DNA of 6,008 nt, from positions 1-6,008 of the forward strand of contig SLRW01000152.1 in assembly GCA_007130745.1 (NCBI GenBank), written 5' to 3'. The DNA comes from Gammaproteobacteria bacterium. GTDB taxonomy: Bacteria > Pseudomonadota > Gammaproteobacteria > UBA5335 > SLRW01. The notes beneath the pieces are model-generated. The model saw only the letters and a program-made list of their open reading frames with translations. It was not told where the DNA came from and ran no database searches. Position 1 is the stretch's first letter. Each line of letters begins with the position of its first letter. Shown piece after piece: positions 1-5,586 of the stretch. The position numbers and the translations under genes are program-made.

Positions 1-226
1 ACATGGAAACCACGCCGGCGGTCTCGGCGCGGGCATGGAAGGTGACCTTGCCGTCGTCATCAATGCTGAGCTCGTATTTGCCTTCGCCCACCACCATGTT
101 CGAGCGTGACAGTTCGTAGGTAGCGGTATAGGGCTGCAGTGCCATTGCAAAAGGCATCCAGGCAAGCGCCAGCGCACCCGTCAACAGGGCGGGGGCAAGC
201 GAGTTGAAACATCTGTAGCGGCTCAT
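1..226 (-). CDS. DUF3108 domain protein, exported (N-terminal part only)
   Basis: The first 75 residues of a minus-strand gene lie in the window; the rest runs off the left edge. The start has a basic n-region (MSRYR), a hydrophobic stretch at about residues 9-28 and an AMA signal peptidase I motif ending at residue 29, so the product is probably exported to the periplasm. The mature part opens with a beta-strand-like YTATYELSRSNMVVGEG segment, which I recognise as the start of DUF3108. This family has no firmly established role that I can name. The ATG shares ATGA with the purN stop codon, and a strong GGAGG at 234-238 lies 7 nt upstream inside the end of purN, so the start is well supported. 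It is the third gene of a purM-purN operon. Family assignment is fairly sure, function unknown. Confidence 0.8.
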   Translation of the reverse strand, partial: MSRYRCFNSLAPALLTGALALAWMPFAMALQPYTATYELSRSNMVVGEGKYELSIDDDGKVTFHARAETAGVVSM

Positions 227-894
227 GATGCCGCCTCCATTAACTGCGGGGCCTCGAAAGTCAGGGCCTGTCGCAACGGTTTGTTATCCAGCATCGGCGT
301 GTCATCGGCTAGTGTCAGTCGACCACGGGCAATCCAGTCGATCACCGTGGGATAAAGCACATGTTCGCAGTCGTGTACCCGTGACTTCAAGGAGGCCTCG
401 TCGTCGTTGCCGTGAACCTCAAGTCGGGCCCTGGCAATGACTGGCCCGCCATCAAGCTCGGCGGTCACATAGTGGACACTGCAACCATGCCATTGTTCCC
501 CTGCCTCAAGCACGCGCCGGTGGGTTTGCAGCCCGCGGTAGTCCGGCAACAGGGAGGGGTGAATATTGAGCATGCGCCCGTGCCAGCGGCGGACCAGCGG
601 ATCTCCCAGAATGCGCATGAAGCCGGCCAGCACCACCAGTTGCGGGTCGAGTTCGCTCAGCAGGCTATCCAGCCGGGCGTCGAATTCATCGCGGCTGGTG
701 CATTCACGGTGGTCAATCACCCGGGTGGGGATATTGCGGCTGGCTGCGCGCGTGAGCGCCAGCGCCTGCGGCCGGTTGCTGATCACGACCTCGATCCGTG
801 CCGGCAGGCCGGCATCAATGGCCTCGATAATGGCCTGCAGGTTACTGCCGCTACCGGAGACCAGCACCACCAGTGACAGGGGTTGCTCAGTCAT
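223..894 (-). CDS. purN: Phosphoribosylglycinamide formyltransferase PurN
   Basis: GAR transformylase converts glycinamide ribonucleotide plus 10-formyltetrahydrofolate to FGAR, the third step of cytosolic IMP synthesis. The 223-residue product has the phosphate-binding loop VLVSGSGSNLQAI at residues 10-22, the GFMRIL segment at 91-96, and the signature LNIHPSLLP with catalytic Asn110 and His112, followed by ELDGGPV with catalytic Asp148. These correspond to Asn106, His108 and Asp144 of the E. coli enzyme with a constant offset of 4. The chosen ATG at 894 begins MTEQPLSLVV. The frame is open further upstream, but that stretch lies inside purM and has no family match. The start overlaps the end of purM by 8 bp with only a weak Shine-Dalgarno, so translational coupling is likely. 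The stop overlaps the next start as ATGA. Length is slightly above the 212 residues of E. coli, through a longer C-terminus. Confidence 0.97.
   Translation of the reverse strand: MTEQPLSLVVLVSGSGSNLQAIIEAIDAGLPARIEVVISNRPQALALTRAASRNIPTRVIDHRECTSRDEFDARLDSLLSELDPQLVVLAGFMRILGDPLVRRWHGRMLNIHPSLLPDYRGLQTHRRVLEAGEQWHGCSVHYVTAELDGGPVIARARLEVHGNDDEASLKSRVHDCEHVLYPTVIDWIARGRLTLADDTPMLDNKPLRQALTFEAPQLMEAAS
234..238 (-). promoter_or_regulatory. Shine-Dalgarno of the DUF3108 gene
   Basis: A perfect GGAGG on the minus strand sits 7 nt before the ATG at 226-224 and inside the last codons of purN. It fixes the DUF3108 start and suggests that this gene can reinitiate or start independently rather than rely only on the ATGA overlap. 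Confidence 0.75.
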
Positions 895-1930
895 GGTGGA
901 TATAGACCCGGGGGTGGCCTTCGCCGGCCTCAATGCGCCCGATCTCGAATACGGTTTCGCCCTGTTCGCGCAGCAGCGCAGCGGCATCCGTTGCCTGTGC
1001 GGCGGGAACAATCACAGCCATGCCAATGCCGCAATTGAAAGTGCGGTAGTTTTCCTTTGGTTCGATTTCCGCCTGTTCGTCCAGCCAGCGCATGACCGCC
1101 GGGCGAGTCCAGCTTAGTCCGTTGATGACGGCGCGGGTGTGCTCCGGCATGACCCGCGGCAGGTTTTCCGGCAGGCCGCCACCGGTGATGTGGGCCAGGG
1201 CGTGAACGGGCAAGGCATCGAGTAGCGCCAGCAGGGGCTTGACGTAGATGCGCGTGGGCGCCAGCAGGGCCGCACCCAGTGTGGTGCCGTCCAGTGGCAT
1301 GTCGAGATCGGCGTCACTGTGTTCGAGCACGCGGCGGACCAGTGAATAGCCGTTGGAATGAAAGCCCGAGGCGGCCAGCCCCAGGATGACGTCTCCGGGG
1401 GCCACCTTGCTGCCGTCAAGAATGCGTGATTTTTCCACCACGCCTACGCAAAAACCGGCCAGATCGTAGTCTTCGCCCTGGTACATGCCGGGCAACTCGG
1501 CAGTCTCGCCGCCCACCAGGGCGCAGCCGGCCTGTGTACAGCCTTCGGCAATGCCACGAATAACGCTGCTGGCGGTGTCCACGTCAAGGTGGCCAGTGGC
1601 GTAGTAATCCAGAAACAGCAGGGGCTCGGCGCCCTGGACCACGATGTCGTTTACACACATGGCGACCAGGTCGATGCCGATGGTGTCGTGGCGGTTCATC
1701 GCCAGCGCGAGCTTGAGCTTGGTGCCCACGCCATCGGTGCCGGCCACCAGTACCGGCTCGCGATAGCGATCCAGAGGGATTTCGACCAGGGCGCCAAAGC
1801 CGCCCAGGCCGCCCAGTACTTCGGGGCGGCGGGTGCGGCGCACGTCATCCCCGATGCGCTCGATCAGGCGGTTGCCGGCATCAATATCAACACCGGCCTG
1901 GCGATAGGTCAGGGGCTCCCGCTTTGGCAT
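887..1930 (-). CDS. purM: Phosphoribosylformylglycinamidine cyclo-ligase PurM
   Basis: AIR synthetase closes the imidazole ring: FGAM plus ATP gives AIR, ADP and phosphate, the fifth step of de novo purine synthesis. The 347-residue product matches the usual length (about 345). Signatures in order are YRQAGVDIDAGN (9-20), the nucleotide-binding DGVGTKLKLA (66-75), DLVAMCVNDI (88-97), GGETAELPGMY (140-150), ASGFHSNGYSLVR (187-199), HITGGGLPENLPR (247-259) and FNCGIGM (298-304). All key segments of the PurM/SelD/ThiL-type ATP-binding fold appear intact. The ATG at 1930 has an AAGGA at 1940-1936 with a 5-nt spacer, which supports the start. It is the first gene of the purM-purN-DUF3108 operon and overlaps purN by 8 bp. 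I see no PurR-type operator upstream, so purine repression of the E. coli kind is not supported here. Confidence 0.98.
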   Translation of the reverse strand: MPKREPLTYRQAGVDIDAGNRLIERIGDDVRRTRRPEVLGGLGGFGALVEIPLDRYREPVLVAGTDGVGTKLKLALAMNRHDTIGIDLVAMCVNDIVVQGAEPLLFLDYYATGHLDVDTASSVIRGIAEGCTQAGCALVGGETAELPGMYQGEDYDLAGFCVGVVEKSRILDGSKVAPGDVILGLAASGFHSNGYSLVRRVLEHSDADLDMPLDGTTLGAALLAPTRIYVKPLLALLDALPVHALAHITGGGLPENLPRVMPEHTRAVINGLSWTRPAVMRWLDEQAEIEPKENYRTFNCGIGMAVIVPAAQATDAAALLREQGETVFEIGRIEAGEGHPRVYIHHD

Positions 1931-1959
1931 GATAATCCTTTATTCGGGGTGGATAACGG

Positions 1960-1990
1960 CTGACGGCAGCTGCGACAGCTATGCTATTGT
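1960..1990 (+). promoter_or_regulatory. Possible extended -10 promoter for DUF2066-hda
   Basis: CTGACG at 1960-1965 (4 of 6 to TTGACA) is followed after a long 19-bp spacer by TATTGT at 1985-1990, preceded by TGC, which makes an extended -10 (TGnTATTGT). It overlaps the minus-strand TACAAT candidate, so the two divergent transcripts could compete here. The hexamers are weak and the call is tentative. Confidence 0.25.
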
Positions 1991-1991
1991 A
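1986..1991 (-). promoter_or_regulatory. Possible -10 element of the purM operon
   Basis: The minus strand reads TACAAT here (5 of 6 to TATAAT), 55 bp before the purM start. No convincing -35 lies at 16-18 bp; the nearest TTGA-like hexamer (TTGAAG) is 21 bp away. It is the best minus-strand candidate in the divergent gap, but the call is weak. Confidence 0.3.
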
Positions 1992-1996
1992 ACCTA

Positions 1997-2012
1997 CGCG
2001 GCCGCCGCCGCG
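1997..2012. repeat. Short GC inverted repeat in the divergent leader
   Basis: CGCGGC and GCCGCG form perfect 6-bp arms around a CGCC loop, in a run of GCC triplets that also contains a NotI-type octamer. It could form a small hairpin in the DUF2066 leader, or it may simply reflect GC-rich triplet content. Confidence 0.4.
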
Positions 2013-2023
2013 CTTCAATCTAT

Positions 2024-2064
2024 AAGGAACCGCTGATCAATTCGCCAGGTCTCAGCGCTTCCTT
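2024..2064. repeat. 13-bp imperfect inverted repeat before the DUF2066 gene
   Basis: The left arm AAGGAACCGCTGA (2024-2036) and right arm TCAGCGCTTCCTT (2052-2064) are complementary at 12 of 13 positions, with one C-C mismatch, around a 15-nt spacer. The element ends 22 bp before the GTG start. Lacking a T-run, it does not look like a terminator. It could be a leader hairpin, a protein-binding dyad or a small repeat-type element. No target-site duplication is visible at its edges. Confidence 0.7.
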
Positions 2065-2071
2065 GAACTCC

Positions 2072-2076
2072 GGGAG
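2072..2076 (+). promoter_or_regulatory. Shine-Dalgarno selecting the GTG start of the DUF2066 gene
   Basis: GGGAG lies 10 nt before the GTG at 2087, just beyond the ideal distance but the only purine-rich match near any in-frame start. An ATG at 2080 is closer but out of frame and meets TGA after five codons. The upstream TTG at 2063 lies inside the inverted repeat and has no Shine-Dalgarno. Confidence 0.55.
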
Positions 2077-2086
2077 AGTATGTTTC

Positions 2087-3157
2087 GTGCAAGCTGAACC
2101 TCGCCTTTATGTGATGCTGCTTGCGCTGGTGCTGCTGTGGTTGCCCGCAGGCGCCATGGCCGTCGGCGCTGATGATCTGTATACGGCCCGGGTGGCCGTC
2201 GGCGATCAGTCTACCGAGACGCGCAACGAGGCCCTGAGTGAGGCGCTGGCGCAGGTGTTGCGCCGGGTGTCCGGCAGCGAGGCCGCGCAGCTGGCCGGAG
2301 AAGCCTTGCGCCCGACCCGTTATATGCAGCGTTATGAGTATGAGCGCGACGATGATGCCCCGGATGGTCTGTGGCTGCGGGTGGCTTTTGACGAGCGTGC
2401 CCTGATCGGCGAACTGCGTGATCAGGGGCATATGGTCTGGGGCCGCGAACGGCCCACCACGCTGGTGTGGCTGGCGGTACGCGATGGTGTGGATCGCACG
2501 GTGTTGTCGCGACAGGATGAAGATGCTGTGGCCCGTACACTGGCACGGGCGGCGCATGTGCGCGGTCTGCCGGTGACCTTGCCCGAGGGCGATCAACAGG
2601 ACCACCGGACGGTGGAATTTATTGATCTGTGGGGCGGATTCTTCGAGACGGTTGAAGACGCTTCCGAGCGTTACGACGCGCGATCGGTATTGGCCGGCAG
2701 GATAGACCGCGACAGTGGAGGCGGTTACCGGGGGCGCTGGACGCTGCTGGAAGCCGGACAGCGCCGCGACTGGGAAAGCCGCGCTGACAGTCTCCAGGGG
2801 GCAATGGAAAAAGGTCTGGGCGAACTGGCTGATATTTATCTGGCCCGCTTTGCTGACGGTGGCGATGGCGTGGACCGGGACATGGCACGCATTGCAGTCA
2901 CCGGGGTGAGGGGGCTGGCTGACTATGCAAGGGTGCTGCGATATCTGGAAGGGTTGTCGCCGGTGGAAGCGGTGTATGTCACCCGGGTTGATGATGAAGA
3001 CCTGGATCTGGCGCTGGTGATCCGGGGCAGCCGGGAGCGGCTTGATGGCGTGATTGGTGTGGGATCGGTGCTGCGGGCGGTAGAGCGGGTGACGGTGACC
3101 GTGGATGATGGCAGCAGGGGATTCGGGCCGGATTTCCATTATGCACTCGAGCACTGA
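2087..3157 (+). CDS. DUF2066 family exported protein
   Basis: The 356-residue product starts with a short n-region (residues 1-8), a hydrophobic core (9-20) and an AMA cleavage motif ending at residue 25, so it is probably secreted to the periplasm. The mature N-terminus LYTARVAVGDQSTETRNEAL, then RPTTLVWLAV at 122-131, the GRWTLLEAG segment near 216-224 and the GLADYARVLRYLEGL segment at 276-290 fit the DUF2066 family as I know it. Its molecular function is not established, and I see no catalytic motif. A GTG start at 2087 is preferred because it follows a GGGAG and gives a sensible signal peptide; TTG 2063 or ATG 2114 are alternatives. Its last 17 bp overlap the hda start, so the two genes are co-transcribed and probably translationally coupled. 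The DUF2066-hda pairing recurs in Gammaproteobacteria by general knowledge. Confidence 0.87.
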   Translation: MQAEPRLYVMLLALVLLWLPAGAMAVGADDLYTARVAVGDQSTETRNEALSEALAQVLRRVSGSEAAQLAGEALRPTRYMQRYEYERDDDAPDGLWLRVAFDERALIGELRDQGHMVWGRERPTTLVWLAVRDGVDRTVLSRQDEDAVARTLARAAHVRGLPVTLPEGDQQDHRTVEFIDLWGGFFETVEDASERYDARSVLAGRIDRDSGGGYRGRWTLLEAGQRRDWESRADSLQGAMEKGLGELADIYLARFADGGDGVDRDMARIAVTGVRGLADYARVLRYLEGLSPVEAVYVTRVDDEDLDLALVIRGSRERLDGVIGVGSVLRAVERVTVTVDDGSRGFGPDFHYALEH

Positions 3158-3908
3158 CACCGGCGGTCTGGCCGAGTCGGCTGCACATCTGGCCAGCACA
3201 CCCCAGCTGGCGCTGGGCTTGCATTTGCCTGATTGTTCAGCGTTTGAGAACTTCCATGCTGGTCCTAATGAGCAAGCACTGCCCGTGGTGCGGCAACTCA
3301 GCGAAGGTCAGTTGCGCGGAGTGGTCTATTTATGTGGTCCGGGCGGCAGCGGCAAGTCACATCTGCTGCAGGCGGCCTGTCGGCATGCGCATGGCAGGGG
3401 TCGGCGCACACTGTATTTACCCCTGAAACGCTTCCAGCCATTGGGCGGCGATGCTCTGGAGGGTCTGGATCGGCTGGATTTGCTGGTGTTGGACGGGGTC
3501 GATGCCATGGCAGGTGAGCCCGAGGCAGAGACGGCGCTGTTTCATCTGGTGCGGCGGGTACTGGATCGTGAGGGCTGTTTGCTGGTGTCGGCGCCGGTGG
3601 CACCCTCAGGCGTTGAATGGCGCTTGCCCGACCTGGCTTCGCGCCTGGCCAGTGGGCCGGTGATCCGCCTGCAGCCGCTGGACGACGAGGGTCGCGCCCT
3701 GGCTCTGAGATTGCGTGCCCGGCACCGGGGTATGGACCTGAGCGAGGAGGCTGCGCGCTACCTGCTGCGCCGCCACGGCCGCGCGCCGGCCGAGCTGTTC
3801 AGTTTGCTGGATGAGCTGGATGCGGCTTCGCTGGCGGCCCAGCGCCGGCTTACGATTCCTTTCCTGCGCGAGGCGCTGGCAGCGCGCCAGGCTCGCGCTG
3901 CGACGTGA
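3141..3908 (+). CDS. hda: DnaA regulatory inactivator Hda
   Basis: Hda is a DnaA-like AAA+ protein that, with the DNA-loaded beta clamp, stimulates hydrolysis of DnaA-bound ATP and so prevents re-initiation (RIDA). The 255-residue product shows the N-terminal clamp-binding motif QLALGL (22-27), Walker A GPGGSGKS (66-73), Walker B LLVLDGVD (114-121), the box VII segment LPDLASRL with the presumed arginine finger Arg168, and the typical C-terminal segment AQRRLTIPFLREAL (233-246). There is no DnaA-type DNA-binding domain IV, which separates it from DnaA. The Walker A lysine is canonical, whereas E. coli Hda, from memory, has an arginine there. The sensor II arginine position appears to be Ala216. 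ATG 3141 is inside the DUF2066 end and has only a weak GGA upstream. In-frame ATGs at 3105 and 3108 have no better signal, so the exact start is uncertain. Confidence 0.93.
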   Translation: MHSSTDTGGLAESAAHLASTPQLALGLHLPDCSAFENFHAGPNEQALPVVRQLSEGQLRGVVYLCGPGGSGKSHLLQAACRHAHGRGRRTLYLPLKRFQPLGGDALEGLDRLDLLVLDGVDAMAGEPEAETALFHLVRRVLDREGCLLVSAPVAPSGVEWRLPDLASRLASGPVIRLQPLDDEGRALALRLRARHRGMDLSEEAARYLLRRHGRAPAELFSLLDELDAASLAAQRRLTIPFLREALAARQARAAT

Positions 3909-3925
3909 CGAATTAATGCAGTGTT

Positions 3926-4309
3926 TCAGCGGCTGTCGCTGAGCTGGCGTCGTGGCCGACGATGACGAGCTGCGTAGAACAGGGCGGTGCTGAAGGCGCT
4001 GATGCTAAGCAGGGTCACGACAATTGCCCAGTTTCGTTCATCGGCGTTGGCCACGGTTTCCGTCATCCCCCAGGTGAAGTAGAACAGCAGCATCAACGGC
4101 GCCCACACACCGCCCACCCGTGGCCAGCCCAGGATAATGCCCGGCAGCAAGCCCGCCAGTGGGACGATGATCAGGGTGGCGATCACCCCGGCAGGCACCA
4201 CCTGTGGCGGCGAGGCCCAAAGCTGCCAAAGCATCAGGGCGACTCCGAGCAACAGGAGTTGCAACCCGATGGCCGTGCGCAGGCCACGATCAGTTCGGGA
4301 CGTCTTCAT
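3926..4309 (-). CDS. DUF2069 four-helix inner-membrane protein
   Basis: A 127-residue protein of unknown function. Four hydrophobic segments, at about residues 13-31, 37-58, 66-84 and 94-113, predict a small integral inner-membrane protein, with a basic N-terminus (MKTSRTDRGLR) and a basic tail (ARHRRPRRQ) that favour both ends in the cytoplasm. The LAGLLPGIILG loop and the LLFYFTWGMTE segment match the DUF2069 pattern known to me. The ATG at 4309 overlaps the wrbA stop as ATGA, with GGGAG and AAGG upstream within the wrbA end, so it is the second gene of a wrbA operon. The long upstream open frame in this reading frame lies inside wrbA and is not coding. The gene converges on hda, leaving 17 bp between the stop codons. 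No function can be deduced beyond membrane location. Confidence 0.85.
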   Translation of the reverse strand: MKTSRTDRGLRTAIGLQLLLLGVALMLWQLWASPPQVVPAGVIATLIIVPLAGLLPGIILGWPRVGGVWAPLMLLFYFTWGMTETVANADERNWAIVVTLLSISAFSTALFYAARHRRPRRQLSDSR

Positions 4310-4911
4310 ACCTTGTGTGCTCCCTGCAGTTGGCTGGCAATGTGTGCTACACGCTGCCCCAGCGCCTGGCACAGCTCGCTTTCGTCCGCGCTTAGGGGCG
4401 CGTCGCTGCGTGGGCCGGCGAGGTGACTGGGGCCGTAGGGCGTGCCCCCGGTGCGGGTGCGATTGAGCGCATCCTCGGTGTAGGGCAGGCCGGTGATCAG
4501 CATGCCGTGGTGCAACAACGGCAACATCATCGACAGCAGGGTGCTTTCCTGCCCGCCGTGCATGCTGGCGCTGGAGGTGAAAACACCGGCCGGTTTGCCG
4601 GCGAGTTCGCCCGAAAGCCACAGTGAGGCCGTGCTGTCGAGGAAATATTTAAGCGCTGCGGCCATGTTGCCAAAACGGGTGGGGCTGCCCAGGATGAGGC
4701 CGGCGCAGGCTTGCAAGTCAGCGAGTTCGGCGTAGGGCGCTCCTTCCGCGGGTACCGGGGGCAGTTGTGCGGCCGTTTGTGCCGTGACCGGCGCCACCGC
4801 GCGCAGCCGCGCCTGCATGCCGCTTACCCTCGCCACACCGCGGGCGACGTGGCGGGCCATTTCGGCAGTGGCGCCGTGACGGCTGTAGTAGATGATGAGG
4901 ATTTCGCTCAT
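4306..4911 (-). CDS. wrbA: NAD(P)H:quinone oxidoreductase, WrbA family
   Basis: WrbA proteins are FMN-dependent flavodoxin-like enzymes that reduce quinones by two electrons with NAD(P)H, generally as cytosolic tetramers in stress defence. The 201-residue length matches the family (198 in E. coli). The FMN phosphate loop SRHGATAEMA is at residues 10-19, the flavin-contacting SPTRFGNM at 76-83, the HGGQEST segment at 118-124, the HHGM motif at 134-137 and GGTPYG at 155-160. These WrbA-specific segments separate it from plain flavodoxins. The ATG at 4911 is the only start that keeps the first beta strand (EILIIYYS). Its Shine-Dalgarno, AGGGA at an 11-nt distance, is poor. It is the first gene of a two-gene operon with DUF2069 and is transcribed away from the LysM lipoprotein gene. 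Confidence 0.93.
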   Translation of the reverse strand: MSEILIIYYSRHGATAEMARHVARGVARVSGMQARLRAVAPVTAQTAAQLPPVPAEGAPYAELADLQACAGLILGSPTRFGNMAAALKYFLDSTASLWLSGELAGKPAGVFTSSASMHGGQESTLLSMMLPLLHHGMLITGLPYTEDALNRTRTGGTPYGPSHLAGPRSDAPLSADESELCQALGQRVAHIASQLQGAHKV

Positions 4912-4953
4912 CGGGTGGGTTGTCCCTGGGGTGCGGTGAGTGTGCCAGTGGAT

Positions 4954-4959
4954 ATAGTA
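4954..4959 (-). promoter_or_regulatory. Possible -10 element for wrbA-DUF2069
   Basis: The minus strand reads TACTAT (5 of 6 to consensus), about 43 bp before the wrbA ATG. The best upstream -35-like hexamer, CTGTCG, matches poorly and sits at 15 bp. This is tentative, but it is the best minus-strand candidate in the gap. Confidence 0.3.
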
Positions 4960-5005
4960 GCAGTTCGGGTGCGGCGACAGGCAGGGAAAAGCCTTGAATG
5001 TTGAA

Positions 5006-5035
5006 TTGACACTGTTTCGAGGGCAGTGATAGTCT
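5006..5035 (+). promoter_or_regulatory. Sigma70-type promoter of the LysM lipoprotein gene
   Basis: A perfect TTGACA -35 at 5006-5011 is followed after 18 bp by TAGTCT at 5030-5035, which keeps the three most conserved -10 bases, and by an upstream TGA that makes an extended -10. Transcription would start near 5042, giving a leader of about 80 nt. A second possible -10 (TACAAT, 5083-5088) lies closer to the gene but has no good -35. A CACTG/CAGTG dyad lies within the spacer. Confidence 0.6.
5010..5028. promoter_or_regulatory. Inverted repeat within the promoter spacer, possible operator
   Basis: CACTG at 5010-5014 and CAGTG at 5024-5028 are perfect inverted 5-bp arms with a 9-bp centre. They overlap the end of the -35 and reach into the extended -10, a position where a bound dimer would block polymerase. 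Arms this short can occur by chance. Confidence 0.3.
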
Positions 5036-5120
5036 GCAATTGAAGTTTCGGGGCGGCGTTATCGTCCCGAGCCTGGCGGGCATACAATAAATTCAAAATT
5101 CGAACCGGAGTCATGAGGTC

Positions 5121-5540
5121 ATGCAGATGAAGTTCAGTATCAGGGAATTGCTTGTTTTGTTGATGGCGGGTGGCCTGGTTGTTGGTTGTGCTTCCACTCC
5201 GGAAGCCGAGCCTGCGCCGGAGCCCGAACCTGAAGAGCGCGCGGAGCCGGCACCGGCGCCGGAGGGCAACTACACCGTGCGTCGCGGCGACAGCCTGTGG
5301 CGTATTTCCGAACGCGGTGAAGTCTACGGCAACGCCTACAAGTGGCCGCTGATTTTCCGCGCCAACAGTGACAAGATCGAAGACGCTGACCTGATCTTCC
5401 CGGGTCAGGAGCTCAGCTATCCGCGTGATGTGTCCCAGAGTGCTGAGGATGCGGCCATTGAACATGCCCGTACCCGTGGTGCCTGGCAGCTCGGTCGCGT
5501 GGAAGAGTCCGACCAGCGTTACCTGCGCCGCAATCGCTGA
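5121..5540 (+). CDS. LysM-domain lipoprotein
   Basis: The 139-residue product has a basic n-region, a hydrophobic core and a VVGC lipobox with Cys23, so it should be lipidated. Alanine at +2 predicts sorting to the outer membrane. An acidic, proline-rich linker (about residues 27-48) leads to one LysM domain, YTVRRGDSLWRIS through LIFPGQELSYP (51-101), which in this family binds peptidoglycan glycan strands. The domain carries the longer YGNAYKWPLIFRANSD segment seen in single-LysM proteobacterial lipoproteins. A charged tail, likely helical (about 104-139), has no assigned role. It probably tethers the outer membrane to the wall, and I see no catalytic domain. ATG 5121 has GGAG 10 nt upstream; ATG 5127, two codons on, has GAGG at 8 nt and is equally possible. 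It is a single-gene unit with its own promoter and terminator. Confidence 0.9.
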   Translation: MQMKFSIRELLVLLMAGGLVVGCASTPEAEPAPEPEPEERAEPAPAPEGNYTVRRGDSLWRISERGEVYGNAYKWPLIFRANSDKIEDADLIFPGQELSYPRDVSQSAEDAAIEHARTRGAWQLGRVEESDQRYLRRNR

Positions 5541-5560
5541 TTGCGCACAGGAGCTTGCAG

Positions 5561-5586
5561 AAAAGGCCCCGCAAGGGGCCTTTTTT
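5561..5586 (+). terminator. Rho-independent terminator after the LysM gene
   Basis: AAAAGGCCCC and GGGGCCTTTT form a perfect 10-bp stem (5561-5570 with 5575-5584) around a GCAA tetraloop of GNRA type, followed by more T residues, 20 bp after the stop codon. The A-run on the left also allows termination from the other strand. Confidence 0.93.

Noticed and set aside
412..1117. Plus-strand open frames opposite purN and the end of purM
   Set aside because: They lie within strongly supported purN and purM coding sequence on the other strand and show no family resemblance.
2024..2064. Reading the inverted repeat as an insertion sequence or complete MITE
   Set aside because: It is only 41 bp, has no flanking target duplication and no transposase, so only the inverted repeat itself is claimed.
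1931..2086. PurR operator or purine riboswitch before purM
   Set aside because: No ACGCAAACGTTTGCGT-like palindrome and no recognisable purine aptamer core was seen; the dyads present are short or unrelated.
2015..3199. Long open frame of 394 codons on the minus strand opposite DUF2066
   Set aside because: It mirrors the whole DUF2066 gene, is rich in His, Gln and Pro without any recognisable domain, and fits the antisense openness typical of GC-rich codon use. The plus-strand gene has a signal peptide and family match.
3909..3945. Hairpin TCAGCG/CGCTGA at the hda-DUF2069 convergence as a possible terminator
   Set aside because: Only a 6-bp stem, overlapping the DUF2069 stop codon, with no T-run on either strand. 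Convergent transcripts here probably end by another mechanism or overlap.
3962..4466. Plus-strand open frames across DUF2069 and the end of wrbA
   Set aside because: Low-complexity translations with no domain. The minus-strand genes there have clear membrane and flavodoxin signatures.
4912..5465. Minus-strand open frame of 185 codons covering the LysM gene and its promoter
   Set aside because: It runs through a strong plus-strand promoter and a clear lipoprotein gene, with no recognised motif of its own.
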